Shown: positions 11,209 through 22,321 of the stretch, one piece after another | Layout: each line of letters starts with the position of its first letter | How positions within the stretch are numbered: position 1 is the stretch's first letter | NCBI GenBank assembly: GCA_010279815.1 | Contig: QEOQ01000590.1 | Span: 123,704 to 187,703, forward strand | Origin: Brachionus plicatilis | Taxonomy: Eukaryota > Rotifera > Eurotatoria > Ploima > Brachionidae | Length of the DNA stretch: 64,000 nt | Direction of reading: 5' to 3' | Position numbers and translations under genes: made by a program | The notes under the pieces: generated by a model | What the model was told of the DNA's origin: nothing | What the model saw: only the letters and a program-made list of their open reading frames with translations | The model's database searches: none

Positions 11209-12452
11209 CTAAAGAATAGGAGAAGTAAAATAATGTGCCATTAAAGTTTCAAATTGAGTTAAGAGAAAAATAAAACTTGTTCCTAAAATAAATGATAAAA
11301 TTTGTAATAAGGTGGTTTTTTTATTTTCTTCATTGATTATATCCGGTATGATGCCCACCAAAGCTATGTATAAAAAACCTCCAATTGTAAATGGCAAAAT
11401 GTAAGAACCGTGTCCGTGATGGCCGTGTAATTGATCAATATTGCCAATTTGACTTTCTTTTTTGTACATATTATGCTTATCTTTGACACAATCGAGTGAA
11501 TTAGCACTTAAAGTAAACGCAGAAGCCAAAGTTGCTGTGATCGTTCCACTGAAAGCAGTTATTAACTTGAAAAAAAATATATAAAATATTAAATAATAAA
11601 AAATTGTCAAAATAAATACCTGAGCAAAAACTGCTTTTTTTCGAGAATAACCATCTCGGAGCAGAAGTGCAAAGTCAGAAAATTCGTGAGGTACTTCATG
11701 CAAAATGGTAGCAAGCAAAGCAACCATTCCAAACTAGAGAGAAAGTTTAAAATATTAATTTAAAAAAAGTTATTTTTTATCTCGAATTAGAGTAAACTTT
11801 AGACTTAACTATTTAAATAAGATAAAAAAAAATTAAAATTTTTTTTACCTTAAACGAATTTTTGAATGCGCCAACAACAGTAGTGCCATGTACTGAATTA
11901 TCAAGAAAATTTGCAATTAAGTTCAAAGTTCCAAGCGCATGTGCATTTGGTACAAGCTCAGTTAAAATTTCAACAATTAAAAAAAGCAAAAATGAGCTAA
12001 TAATAATTAGTCCATTGATCATTAATTGCGATTCAGATGCTCCTTTTTAAATTATTTATTTATTTTTTTTTAATTTTATTCTTACTATGAGAGATTTCTG
12101 GTAATAGATGCAAAAACACATCACCAATTAAGCTTCCGGCCGCAAAAGCCAATAAAAGTTTAAACAAAGACGAATTAACTATTTGAGTTAAAATTAATTT
12201 GATTTTTAATAAAAAAAAAGAAAAAAAATAAATACTAAATTTCTTCTCATCGGCGTCTGTCCGAATGAAGAAAGATGGCAATATTCCAATGAAGCAAAAT
12301 ACAAAAGCGCTAGTTAAGCCCACTATCAGTATGGAATCAAAGGAATTATTTTGATCTGAACACTGCTGAAATTTGTCATTGATATCTGTTGGTAAAACTA
12401 GAACTATACATGACACAAATAAAAAACATTGTAAAAATTTGATCAGTGACAT
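11209..12452 (-). CDS. SLC39A13: ZIP13-type zinc transporter, copy 2
   Basis: Exons 12452-12236, 12178-12086, 12042-11849, 11733-11620 and 11565-11209 give 324 residues. It starts with a hydrophobic signal/first helix and contains AFAAGSLIGDVFLHLLPE, FLDNSVHGTTVVGAF (helix 4) and HEVPHEFSDFALLL (helix 5), so the metal-binding His/Asp residues of the ZIP pore are kept. Compared with copy 1 it has lost the helix-4 residues FT (DNSVHG rather than DNFTHG) and gained a Cys/His-bearing loop with HGHHGHG before the last helices. Introns 1 (57 nt) and 4 (54 nt) contain no in-frame stop and are multiples of three, so unspliced messages would stay in frame; I place the splice sites by alignment with copy 1. 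Converges with copy 1. Confidence 0.92.
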
Positions 12453-12808
12453 TATTCTAATGTACTTATCTTCAAAAAATTTTAAAGCCTTGTTTCATTT
12501 TAAATAAAGTTATTCCCCTTAACAAGTTAAATCACATGGCGCACTCAAATCGCTTTAGATAAATTTAATGGTATAGACAAAACAAAAAATGTATTATCAA
12601 CAATTTCACTTGAAAATAATAAAAATTAGGTAAATTATCACATTTTTTTTAAATAAAGATCTTCAAAAAAAAGCTTTCTACTACAAAATAAAAGTGAAGA
12701 TGAATTTATGATGATATATCTGTATATTTTTAATGGATAAATTAAGATACTCGAAAAAAAATTTAAATTAATTTATTAGTCAAAGTCATAAAAATAAAAT
12801 TAAGTCAA
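12453..12808. other. spacer, nothing recognised
   Basis: A+T-rich spacer between two minus-strand genes. It should hold the promoter of the ZIP gene and the 3-prime end of the DPP7-like gene. Confidence 0.6.
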
Positions 12809-14589
12809 CTAAAATTTCTCACATGGCTCTTTTCTAGCTTCTTCAATCCATTTAATTATTTGCTCAATTTCCAAATATCTGGCTATTTTAACACTCTGTG
12901 GGTCATTTGGATCACTTCCTCTATAATCAAATATTAGAATAAAAATTTTCATGTAATTTTCTAAATTATTTTCTAACCTTAAATCTAAATGATGAGCACC
13001 ATCTTCAATTATAACAGCGACTAATGAATCAGAAACATTGGTCAAAGGACCTCCATTGTGCCAAGGGTCTAATAACTAGAACATAATTGTAAAAATGTAA
13101 AAATTTAAAAATGTAAAAATTATTTTTCATTACTCCATTTGAAAAAACAATGTTTGTGGCAGTTTTGATGTGTTTTCCCCAGAATTGAATACTAGGCCAT
13201 TCTTTCCTCACTTTAACACCCCAAGTTTTTAAACAATATTGTTCTCTCAATTCTTCATTATATGAAATAACCGGAAACATGTCAGAAACACCATTAGTTT
13301 CTTGGACAGTATTTAATTCGGTACAAGCCTAAAAAGAAATAGAATTTTTTTTTAAAAAAAATTTTTCAGTTACTTGATAGTCCCATGATTTGGCATCATT
13401 TCCTAGACCACAACTAGTAGGGTCTGCGCACTCAATAAACTGCTCATAGATATCAAAACATTTGCTAGTATCGTTGTACAAAATACCTGCCAAATTTTTA
13501 AATGAACTGAGAATATCCACTCCTTTGGCTGTGTCATTTACCAATTGTTGACAGGCAAATCTAACTGGCCAAGCTGGCAAATCTCCCAAAAACGACGCTG
13601 GATATGGATAATCAACCATGGCCATTATTGTAAATGCATTTCTCATCCAAAGCAACAGGTGCTTATATCCAGCAGCATCACTGATCGGCTCACATAGCTT
13701 GAATTTTTCCGATAGCAGTTTGTAATCTCCTTGTTTGGCCGCATTTTCCATAGCATCAAAAGCTTGACGTACCAATGGTACACAGCCTGGCTCTTTGTCA
13801 AAGTCCTATACACAACAAAAATGAAAATGGAACTAGAAATTTAAAATAAAATGTACATTGGTGACATCTTGGAAAAATAAAGTGCTCGGAGCCAAACCAG
13901 CAGTTAAGTAAATCGGTGCTGAAGCGGCCAGAGCTCCTCGGACAATATTTGGATATTTGTATCGCATATAAGCTGCTAAAATGCCGCCATAACTTCCACC
14001 AAAAGCAATTATGGGATTCTTTTTGCGGCATAAATTATAGTCTTGTTGAAGTTTGGTCAATAAAACGGCGTAATCAGCCATTGTTTGCTCAACACTTAAA
14101 AAGCCAATTTTATCTTGATCAAAGCTCGAATCGCCAAAAGGAAGCGATTCTCCATAGTATCTCTAGAAAAGAATAAATTAGAATATTAAAATTCTCTTTT
14201 CTTAAACTTAATTACATGCTCTGGAAAAACGACCAAGGCTTGGAACACTGGAGCTATGTCAAACATAAAACCAGTATTGTTCCAGAAAGATTCAATATCG
14301 CCTTCGTTTCCAGCATAGAAAAACACCGGTCCATCATTAGGATTAAACCACTCATCTGTTTAAATTTTAGATTAAAAAATAATTTGGACAAAAAATTAAA
14401 TGAGCTACCATTTACTAAATATCGTTGTTTATAAGTACGGTCATCTCTTTTGTTAAAATGATCCAAATATTGGTCCATATACAATGTTTTAAATTTGGGA
14501 ACATTTTCAAAGTTAGTTCTCTTTTTGTGCAGCTTAAGGCCTTCTAAACTCGAAGTCAATAAAACAACGAGCAGTATATATTTAATCAT
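12809..14589 (-). CDS. DPP7: DPP7-like lysosomal serine peptidase (family S28)
   Basis: Seven exons (14589-14409, 14355-14216, 14162-13857, 13805-13374, 13328-13134, 13075-12978, 12920-12809) encode 487 residues, the usual family length. A signal peptide (MIKYILLVVLLTSSLEG) targets the secretory route. The S28 landmarks are present: RYYGESLPFG, the nucleophile elbow GGSYGG with Ser164, LLDPWHNGG with Asp421, and DGAHHLDLR with His446/447. Cysteine-bearing segments [22 protein letters not shown] and the C-terminal IIKWIEEA helix match dipeptidyl peptidase 2 (DPP7) more closely than prolylcarboxypeptidase. It is expected to remove N-terminal X-Pro or X-Ala dipeptides at acidic pH in lysosomes or secretory vesicles. 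I chose the ATG at 14589 because it gives the signal peptide; the frame is open upstream without a better start. Confidence 0.93.
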
Positions 14590-14715
14590 TCTTTTAATAC
14601 TAAATAATAAATAATAAATATCAAAAAAAAAGCTATATAAATTATAGACTTTAACATCTATTTTTATCAAGTTAAATTTGAAATTTGGTTATGTAAGATT
14701 TTATTTTTTGAAATT

Positions 14716-16467
14716 TTAATATATTTTTTTTTCTCGTTGATAATCAATCATATGATCAGGGTTCCATTCGTCATACATTCTACAGCTGCCATTATCATAA
14801 TTATCACATGAGACCTTAGGGGTGTTCGGCTGCCTTTCGGGCAGCGGTGCCTCGGCCATTCGTTTTCCAAGTGCATAAAAATTCTTAAAATAATACCAAC
14901 GCTGAATAATGTATTTTTTTTTGACTTGGTGTTGAACTGGCGAAGCTCTATGGACTGATTTAGCTTCACATTTTCCAGTTTCATAATTCATGTTATTCCA
15001 AGTCAAAGCGCGTCCTTGTCGCGGTTTGACATCAATTCCCAATTCGGGAAAAATTGTCTCTCCGCCTCCATCTGCTCCCAGCTCATTTAAATACACCAAA
15101 AAAGTGGCATATCGATCTCTTTGGTCCTCTGAATTCACAATACAATCAGTGTGGTCTTTATATCCAACTCCTGAAGGATATGATGTTATTTGGAATTTAC
15201 CACCATGTGTTTCATTAAGCATTGTGGCTTCTTCAATTCGTTTACCAAATACTCTTGAGAATTTAGACTCACCTGGATAAAAAGCGGTGCTGAACGACCA
15301 TTTAAGACCCCATTTTTCCAGTTTTCTTGAAAAAGTCTGGTTCAAACAAGTTGTTCCAGTGGTAAAATCATTTGGCGTAATTGTTTGGGCCACTGGTTCT
15401 CGCTTTAGCTCAATTAAATTTTTTTTTAGAGTTGATATGCTGTCAAAGCAAATAATTGGTTTTTGTTTTAGAAGTTCTTTTAAATGTGATTCGTGTGCCT
15501 TGATTAAATGCTCGGACTCTTCTTGGGATAAAAATTCTTCAAAGAGCCACACTTTTACTGAGCTACCGTGTTCTTTGCCAAATTTTATTTCAATTGGCGG
15601 AACTCTGCGATGACCTCCGTTCGAATTCGGAATCGGAATCCACATTTTTTTTGTCTTCATTTTACTTATTTTTACTTGGGGAAAATTTTCCACCTCTTTC
15701 GGAACTAAAATTTTGTCACTTTCTTGATTTTGCTGCTTTTCTTCTTCCTTCTTCGGTTCTTCTGCCTTTATTTTTATTTTTTTTGAGTCTAAAGATATTG
15801 TCTTCCCATTTTGAAAATTTATTTCAGCACTTGTAAGATTCTCCATTTTTTTATCCTCAATTACAATTTTGTCCTCAACTTTTGGTTTTTTCAAAAGTTG
15901 CTCATCCTGTACTTTTTTATCCTTTTCAACTTTTTCAGCAATTTTGTCCTCGATTTTTAGTTTTTCCATTACGACATTTTCAACAATTTTTGGCTCATCC
16001 TGTACTTTTTTATCCTTTTCAACTTTTTCAGCAATTTTGTCCTCGATTTTTAGTTTTTCCATTACGACATTTTCAACAATTTTTGGCTCATCCTGTACTT
16101 TTTTATCCTTTTCGACTTTTTCAACAATTTTGTCCTCAACTTTTGGTTTTTCCATCACGACATTTTCAACAATTTTTGGCTCATCCTGTACTTTTTTATC
16201 CTTTTCGACTTTGAATTCCTTTTTAGCCACTTCTTCCAATATTTCTCTTCTTAATTCTTTTTTTATTTCTTCATAAAGCAAATCCTTGTTAGTTTCCAAT
16301 ACCCCTGGTTTCATTTGGAGCTGTTGCTGGAATATAAAACCAATAAGAATAGCAATTATTAGAATAAGAAGACTAGTAATTAGCTTTTGGCTGTTATTTT
16401 TTGATTCATTTGATGAATTCTTTGTAGATTCTGATTGAACTGATGGAGATTTTGTCCTATTGGGCAT
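14716..16467 (-). CDS. membrane-anchored 2OG-Fe(II) prolyl 4-hydroxylase-like protein
   Basis: A single 583-codon exon. Residues 29-46 are a membrane helix after a Ser/Asn-rich N-terminus, suggesting a type II ER protein. Residues about 70-210 are a Lys/Glu/Val-rich, probably coiled or extended stalk with near-identical 31-residue repeats starting KVEKDKKVQDEPKIVENVVM. The catalytic domain lies in about 380-545: HTD supplies His439 and Asp441, GGGETIFPELGIDVKPRQG is the hallmark core of prolyl 4-hydroxylases, SVHRASPV supplies distal His506, and Lys516-518 before YIIQRWYY lie where the 2-oxoglutarate-binding basic residue occurs. No peptide-substrate-binding domain of collagen P4H-alpha is seen, so it is nearer the P4HTM or plant-type group. 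The substrate is unknown. Lies 127 nt upstream of the DPP7-like gene on the same strand, with no sign of co-transcription. Confidence 0.9.
   Translation of the reverse strand: MPNRTKSPSVQSESTKNSSNESKNNSQKLITSLLILIIAILIGFIFQQQLQMKPGVLETNKDLLYEEIKKELRREILEEVAKKEFKVEKDKKVQDEPKIVENVVMEKPKVEDKIVEKVEKDKKVQDEPKIVENVVMEKLKIEDKIAEKVEKDKKVQDEPKIVENVVMEKLKIEDKIAEKVEKDKKVQDEQLLKKPKVEDKIVIEDKKMENLTSAEINFQNGKTISLDSKKIKIKAEEPKKEEEKQQNQESDKILVPKEVENFPQVKISKMKTKKMWIPIPNSNGGHRRVPPIEIKFGKEHGSSVKVWLFEEFLSQEESEHLIKAHESHLKELLKQKPIICFDSISTLKKNLIELKREPVAQTITPNDFTTGTTCLNQTFSRKLEKWGLKWSFSTAFYPGESKFSRVFGKRIEEATMLNETHGGKFQITSYPSGVGYKDHTDCIVNSEDQRDRYATFLVYLNELGADGGGETIFPELGIDVKPRQGRALTWNNMNYETGKCEAKSVHRASPVQHQVKKKYIIQRWYYFKNFYALGKRMAEAPLPERQPNTPKVSCDNYDNGSCRMYDEWNPDHMIDYQREKKIY
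15885..16215 (-). repeat. 93-nt coding tandem repeats in the hydroxylase stalk
   Basis: Three nearly identical 93-nt copies and a degenerate fourth encode the 31-residue stalk repeat. High nucleotide identity, including third positions, indicates recent expansion by unequal exchange or slippage. Copy number is likely to vary between individuals. Confidence 0.9.
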
Positions 16468-18361
16468 TTTTGAGATGGAAATTTAAAAAACAATTTTCAA
16501 GTAGAAATAAAAAGCTTAAATGGCTTTAGTCAAATTAAATTGATAAGATTAATATATGGTCACATGATTTTTAATTATTTGACTATTAAAATTTATTATC
16601 TTCAAAGATTTAAAGTATCATCATCTCACATGCCACATATTTCAAAAAGTTGAGTATTTAGATGTTATAAATAAAATTAAACGCATTTATTTTGTTCATT
16701 TGATAAATAACCTATTTATCTTTTTTTTAAGAAATCAAACCAATTAATCTCACCATTACCATTTACTTTACTTTTAATTACTTTTATTAATAAAATTTGG
16801 AGTGTTGTCCATTTTTATTAATTATTTGAGAATTTCGAAAATTTTTGACATGAAAGACCAAAATTTGAATGTAAAAATTGAAGTTGTAAGGGCCATAATT
16901 AAAGATCTGAAATAAAATTTAATCATAAATTATTCTATAAAATAAATCAAACTTTTTGAAAGTATTTTTTTAAATGAAGCTTTGAAAATTTAAATTTCTT
17001 TTTACAGATACTTGATTTTACAATTGAGGTTTTTTGACATGGCATTGAGATGTCGTCTGCTTTGGAAAATTATTTTATTAAAAAAAAAATAAATATATAT
17101 ACGAATGTTTAGTTTATAATAAATAATAATTATTCACGGGTTTAAATTCTAGGCTTTTAAAGTGGTGAGGAATAACGCAGTGTAGTTTTAATTTGCTTCG
17201 TAGAACCAAATTCAAAAGAGACTGAGAATTTGTATATTTAGAGATGTACAATAACGCTAACCTATTATATTGAATATATCTATTAAGGTTTTTTATTTGT
17301 GGAGGAATAGTGTTATTTCCGCGAAAACAATTAGCGGTTTATTTCTTTGAAACACTATGCTACAGGTTCGACAAAACGAATCCTTCTTTGTTATGGTGAA
17401 AACACCGATGAGATTTGAGAATTTGATCCATATTTTTCGTTTATTGTCTTTAACTTGATGTCAAGTTTAATTGTTTGCGTAAATTACTTTTAAACAGTAA
17501 TTACATACAAAAGGAATACATAAGTTATTTATTCAAGTTTGGAACATTTTTACCTTATTTTTAATTTTTTGAAAATTAAAAATACTATAATTTGCTCCAA
17601 AACAATCATTAAAAAACTGAAAAGTATTTTTTATATATAGTTGAGAACCCTTCTATATAATATTGATTTCTTGCTAATATTTTATAATGTTAGAATATTT
17701 CTTCAACTTTCTTGTTTTCTATGTCTTTCTTTAGTTAAGCTTACCACACTAAAATTTTTATTCCATATAATCTTGAAAACATCAAATTCCTAACAAAAAC
17801 TTAAATATAAATGTCAAGTTTTAAAAAATATCAGCAAAAGAATGTTAGGTTTATTTTGATTATAAATATTTTAGTCTTTTTTTTTAATTTTATAATAAAT
17901 TTTTTTAATATTTTAATAATTAAATGGTCTAAGTTTATCTTTTAATTTAATTTAATAAAACCATTAGGCTTATTTTAAAACTTTTACTTGAAGCAATTAT
18001 GAAATAAAATATAAAATACAAATTTTTGAAAATCTAAAATTTTCGAATTCAAAAAGAACACAATTTAAGAAAAAAATTAATTCAAATTTTCAATTAAATC
18101 ATTTAAAATAAATTTTACTCAAATTTCAAACTTTACCAACTGCTTAATGAACATGTACCATATAAAGAATTAAAAACATTCTACACTAATGTTATTCACA
18201 TTTGCATCAAGCACAAATCAAAAATAGAAAATTCAAAAAAGCATGAGTGTATAATTCTTAAATTTTTTTCAAATTTGAAATCGTCATTTTTTAATAGACA
18301 TTCATTTTAGAAAACTTCATTTATCCCTAATTATTAATCAAACTGATCCTACCGATTCAAA
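16468..18361. other. intergenic, no gene recognised
   Basis: Divergent spacer between the hydroxylase (-) and PSMA1 (+), so it should hold both promoters. A patch at about 17150-17430 is less A+T-rich and contains a short ATG frame (from 17358, about 33 codons, MLQVRQNESFFVMVKTPMRF...) without recognisable identity. Confidence 0.5.
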
Positions 18362-19304
18362 ATGGTAAAAAAATCTAAAATAGAAAAAAATGTCCAATTC
18401 AATTTTATTTTTATTTGTATTTTAGTTTCGAAATCAATATGACAGTGATGTAAGTGTGTGGAGTCCACAAGGAAGAATTTATCAAATTGAATATGCCATG
18501 GAAGCTGTAAAGCAAGGATCAGCAACAGTGGGCATCAAAACCAAGACCCATGTAGTGTTGGTAGCATTGAAGAGAGCATCTTCTGAATTGAGTGCACATC
18601 AGAAAAAAATAGTTCCTATTGATGATCACTTGGGCATTAGCATTGCGGGACTTGCGGCAGATGCCAGAATTTTGAGCAGATTTATGAGAAACGAGTGCCT
18701 GAACAACAAGTATGCATACGACTCGCCAATGCCTGTCTCCAGACTGGTGACTTTGCTCGGAAGCAGTAATTATTCTAAATTAATAATCAACTGAAAAATT
18801 AATGAAAATTTTAAAGAATCTCAAATACCAACTCAAAGGTACGGCCGTCGTCCATTCGGTGTTGGACTCTTGGTGGCTGGCTATGACGACTTGGGTCCAC
18901 ATCTGTACCAAACGTGTCCATCGGCTAATTATTACGAATGCAAATCCATGGCCATCGGAGCTCGCTCTCAATCGGCTCGTACCTACTTGGAAAAACATTT
19001 GAACGAATTTCCAACTAGTTCACTGGACGATGCGATCAAGCATGCCCTCAGAGCCTTACGTGACACTTTACCGAACGAGATTGAACTAACAACTAAAAAT
19101 TGCTCACTTGGCATTGTTGGTCAAGATTTGCCATTCACTATTTTTGATGATGAAAAAATTAAGCCTTATTTGGACGCGATAGAAGGCGATGCAAGAGGCA
19201 ACTCGGGACCCGATGACCGTCCAGGACCAGGCGATGACGACGATCATGGCAGACCAACCTCGGAAGCAAGAGTCAATGTATTAGCTGAGAGCATGGAACA
19301 TTAA
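18362..19304 (+). CDS. PSMA1: 20S proteasome subunit alpha type-1 (alpha-6)
   Basis: Exons 18362-18364, 18426-18765 and 18817-19304 give 276 residues. The first exon is only the ATG; splicing yields [20 protein letters not shown], the exact family N-terminus. The proteasome alpha signature ([20 protein letters not shown]), HQKKI, GLAADAR and the [21 protein letters not shown] block (exon 2/3 junction in SKSQIPTQ) are present. The tail is Asp/Gly/Pro-rich and ends SMEH, like the MEH end of vertebrate PSMA1. The product occupies an outer ring of the 20S core and has no catalytic Thr, as expected for an alpha subunit. SREK1 follows on the same strand 325 nt downstream. Constitutive expression is expected. 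Confidence 0.97.
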
Positions 19305-19629
19305 AAATAAAAAACTCCACTTCAAATACCAGAACCATTCAGATTCCAGTGTAACAAACAAATAGCTATCTTTAATTTATACAAACTTCGATTAAATTTA
19401 ATTTTTTTTTTATTTTTCGATTTGGACAAATATTTCTGAAATAAAATTTCACAAAATAATTTTTTTTCTTTATTAATTAAAGTCCTGTTCTTTTGTGACG
19501 GGTGTAGCTACCCGAATTTTGGCTTAGGGTATTTAAAAGTGTCCTAATAAAGACAAAAATTTTGATTAATTATTTTTTATTTAAAAGTCATAAATGGTTA
19601 AGCAAAAAATAAATTTTATTCTTTGAAAA

Positions 19630-20925
19630 ATGTCAACCCGTTTAATCCAAGTAACAAATGTTCCCACCAGTGTGACCAGAGAACAATTTCGGGCCCTGTT
19701 TTCAAATCTAGGCCGAATAGACGACATAGTCATTTATCCAGAATCGGAATCAAAGGCCTCGAGTGTCGCGGCCAAAGTTGGCTATGTAAAATTTACCAGC
19801 AGCGAAACGGCTCAAGCTGCTCTTAATTTGACCAGCACAGTTTATATTGACCGACCACTTCTCATAAGTCTAGTTAAACCAAGTAGCTCATCATCTAGTG
19901 CGCGAATACCTGAAGAATCAAGTGCATTGAAATTTTGTGCGCCATTGAACACAAATATTGTTCTTTTACCAAATGGTCCAACATGGTCACATAAAGTAAT
20001 AAACCGCAAAGTTACAATCCAAGCTAAAGATGACAAACCAGCCACTACTTACATTGAAACCAAAGATTCCAATTTGACCGATAGGTCACTGCCAGATTAT
20101 CCAAATTTGCCAGGAAGTACCGATCCGGCCAAGGCCGAAGAAATACGGCGCACCGTATTTGTATCAAATTTAGATCCTAGAGTGAGCCTGGAGAATTTAT
20201 ATGATTTTTTCTCTCAAATAGGAGAAATTAAATATGTTCGAATGACCAAGAGTGTAAACAATGTTGAGTATGAAAATCTTGGACACAGCAGTGAGAGAAG
20301 AGCGCCAGAAGGCGTTGATTTAGAAAATGATTCGGTTGGCGCTGTTGTTGAATTCAGTGAGCAACCATCAGTGGTTAAGGCTTTGTGTCTGAATGGGTTC
20401 AAATTTGCTGAGAGAGAAATAAAAGTCAATCATTGTACACAGACTGTTCAGATTCCAGAAAGTAAAAAAGAACAAATTAATGTTGATGACATTAAAAAAG
20501 ATAAAAAGAAAAGTGAGAGTCACAAGGCTAAGCATGTAAAGAGAGAGAAACACGGCGGTTCAGCATCCGATGGGTCGCTGAAGTCTTCGGACGAGGCTGA
20601 TTTGGCGGTTGAGCCCTCGCCACCCAGAAAACAGAAGAGATCGTCAAGATCCCGATCACAATCCAAATCGAAATCAAAGCCTGCAAGACGATCGCGTTCT
20701 AAGGAAAAGGATCGAAAAGAACGCGATCGAGACAAGAAACGAAGTAGGGAAAGAGAAAAAAGTGGACGGTCACATTCTGGTGTTAGGTCAAGCAATAAAA
20801 AGAGAAAAGATGACAAAGAAAAAGACAGAGACAGAGATAAAGAAAGAGAACGAGAAAAAGAACGTTCGTCAAATAATAAAAAAGATAAAAAAGAAAAAAG
20901 ACGGTCCAAAGATAGATCAACTTAG
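19630..20925 (+). CDS. SREK1: splicing regulatory SREK1 protein
   Basis: One exon of 431 codons. An N-terminal RRM-like domain starts RLIQVTNVPTSVTREQFRALF and ends before RIPEESSALKF, a motif shared with vertebrate SREK1 (SFRS12). A second RRM (about residues 175-275) starts EEIRRTVFVSNLDPRVSLENLYDFF, has VRMTKS, and ends EREIKVNHCTQ. Between the RRMs is NLPGSTDPAKAEEIRRT, equivalent to the family's DPSKIDEIRRT. From about residue 290 to the end the chain is Arg/Ser/Lys/Glu-rich with RSRSQSKSKSKPARRSRS and long KDRERE runs, the RS/KE tail that binds other SR proteins. Acts in the nucleus in splice-site choice. It is shorter than the vertebrate protein mainly in the tail. Confidence 0.95.
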   Translation: MSTRLIQVTNVPTSVTREQFRALFSNLGRIDDIVIYPESESKASSVAAKVGYVKFTSSETAQAALNLTSTVYIDRPLLISLVKPSSSSSSARIPEESSALKFCAPLNTNIVLLPNGPTWSHKVINRKVTIQAKDDKPATTYIETKDSNLTDRSLPDYPNLPGSTDPAKAEEIRRTVFVSNLDPRVSLENLYDFFSQIGEIKYVRMTKSVNNVEYENLGHSSERRAPEGVDLENDSVGAVVEFSEQPSVVKALCLNGFKFAEREIKVNHCTQTVQIPESKKEQINVDDIKKDKKKSESHKAKHVKREKHGGSASDGSLKSSDEADLAVEPSPPRKQKRSSRSRSQSKSKSKPARRSRSKEKDRKERDRDKKRSREREKSGRSHSGVRSSNKKRKDDKEKDRDRDKEREREKERSSNNKKDKKEKRRSKDRST

Positions 20926-22321
20926 ATTTTTCGATTATTAAATTTAAATTGTATTTAAATTCTAAATTTATGAGCAAAATAAAACTTTGTAAATAAAATT
21001 TTTTTTTTTTAATTTTTATTTGAATATGGTAAATAAAATGTATTATTTTTGGCCATTTAATTTATTTATGATTAATTTTTTTTAAGTAAAAATCCAGGAC
21101 ATTTTAAAATTTCATACAAAACTTCCATTACAAAGAAGAAATAAATTTTAGAACTTTTTGTCTAATAGTCAAAAACTTGTTCTGCAAATGAAACAAAGTG
21201 AAGAAAATTTTGTTTCACCTTGTGTGGAAGTCTGCAAAATTTTACTTTAATTAAAAGTATTAAACGCAATAAAGCAGGGTTCCAGTAAGTTTTCTATGAA
21301 ATTTCACAATGCCAAAATCCAACCAATTGTAAAAATCATTTCACCCAGAAATTGAATAAAAACTACGAAAAATTCTTCCTAAGAATCATGAGTATTTTTT
21401 GTCAATGAGCCAAGTGAAAATCAGTATGGGCAAAAATTTGAAAAAAGAATGCTAACTTTTTTAATAAAAGATAGATAGAAATTGAAAACCACGGTAATAT
21501 TTTATTTAACATATTTGTTATATAATTCATTCAAATATTGATTATAAAATTATTTATAAAAAGACTAAAATCTATTTTAAGGAAAACCAATATCCAGCTA
21601 ATTTTGGAGGATCTTTTATAAGTTTATTAACAAACTCGTCGGATTCTCATATAATATTGGCCCTGCATCATTCAATGAATTGTCATTGTTTTTTCTTTTT
21701 CGTTTTATTTTTTTGGGTTTTTTAATCTCTTTTATTACCTAAAATCATAGGCATTTTAATATATAAAATATTTAGTGGCAGTTTTTAAAAGATATTAAAA
21801 AAATTTTTGCTTAGAAGTTTTTTTATTTGTGGCGAGCAGTTTTTGTCTTAGTCAAGTTATTTTTGTGGTAAAAATTTTTTCTTTGTGGGGAAAAGTTTTG
21901 GATTTGTAGGTGACAGTTTTTTGTTGGTGAGGACTAGGTAGACCCTTATTATTTTTAAGATATTTAAATTTGATTTATTTTTGTATAAAAAATTTTAATT
22001 AATCATTTATTAATTAATGTATTAATTTAACATAAGATGAATAAAAAAATAATTATATTTATAATCATCAACAAATCTAAAAACATTTCTTTCAACTGAG
22101 GAAATAAAAATCATCTGTGATTTCAAACTATGGTTAATTTTGTTTAACTTAAATTTTAATTCTTTAATGTTCTACTAAGTTAAAATAAAGTTGTTCTTTT
22201 AAGTATTTTAATTTAGAAAATTACATAATAATTAAAAGGGACGTTAAGTAAAGTATTCTAAGGTATACAAAAATTTACCATATTTTTTAATCAAGTATGA
22301 AAAAGAGGGTCATGTCGACTT

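Noticed and set aside
15869..16276. Long plus-strand frames rich in Ser/Phe/Thr opposite the hydroxylase
   Set aside because: Antisense of the 93-nt coding repeats; the repeat makes several frames open together.
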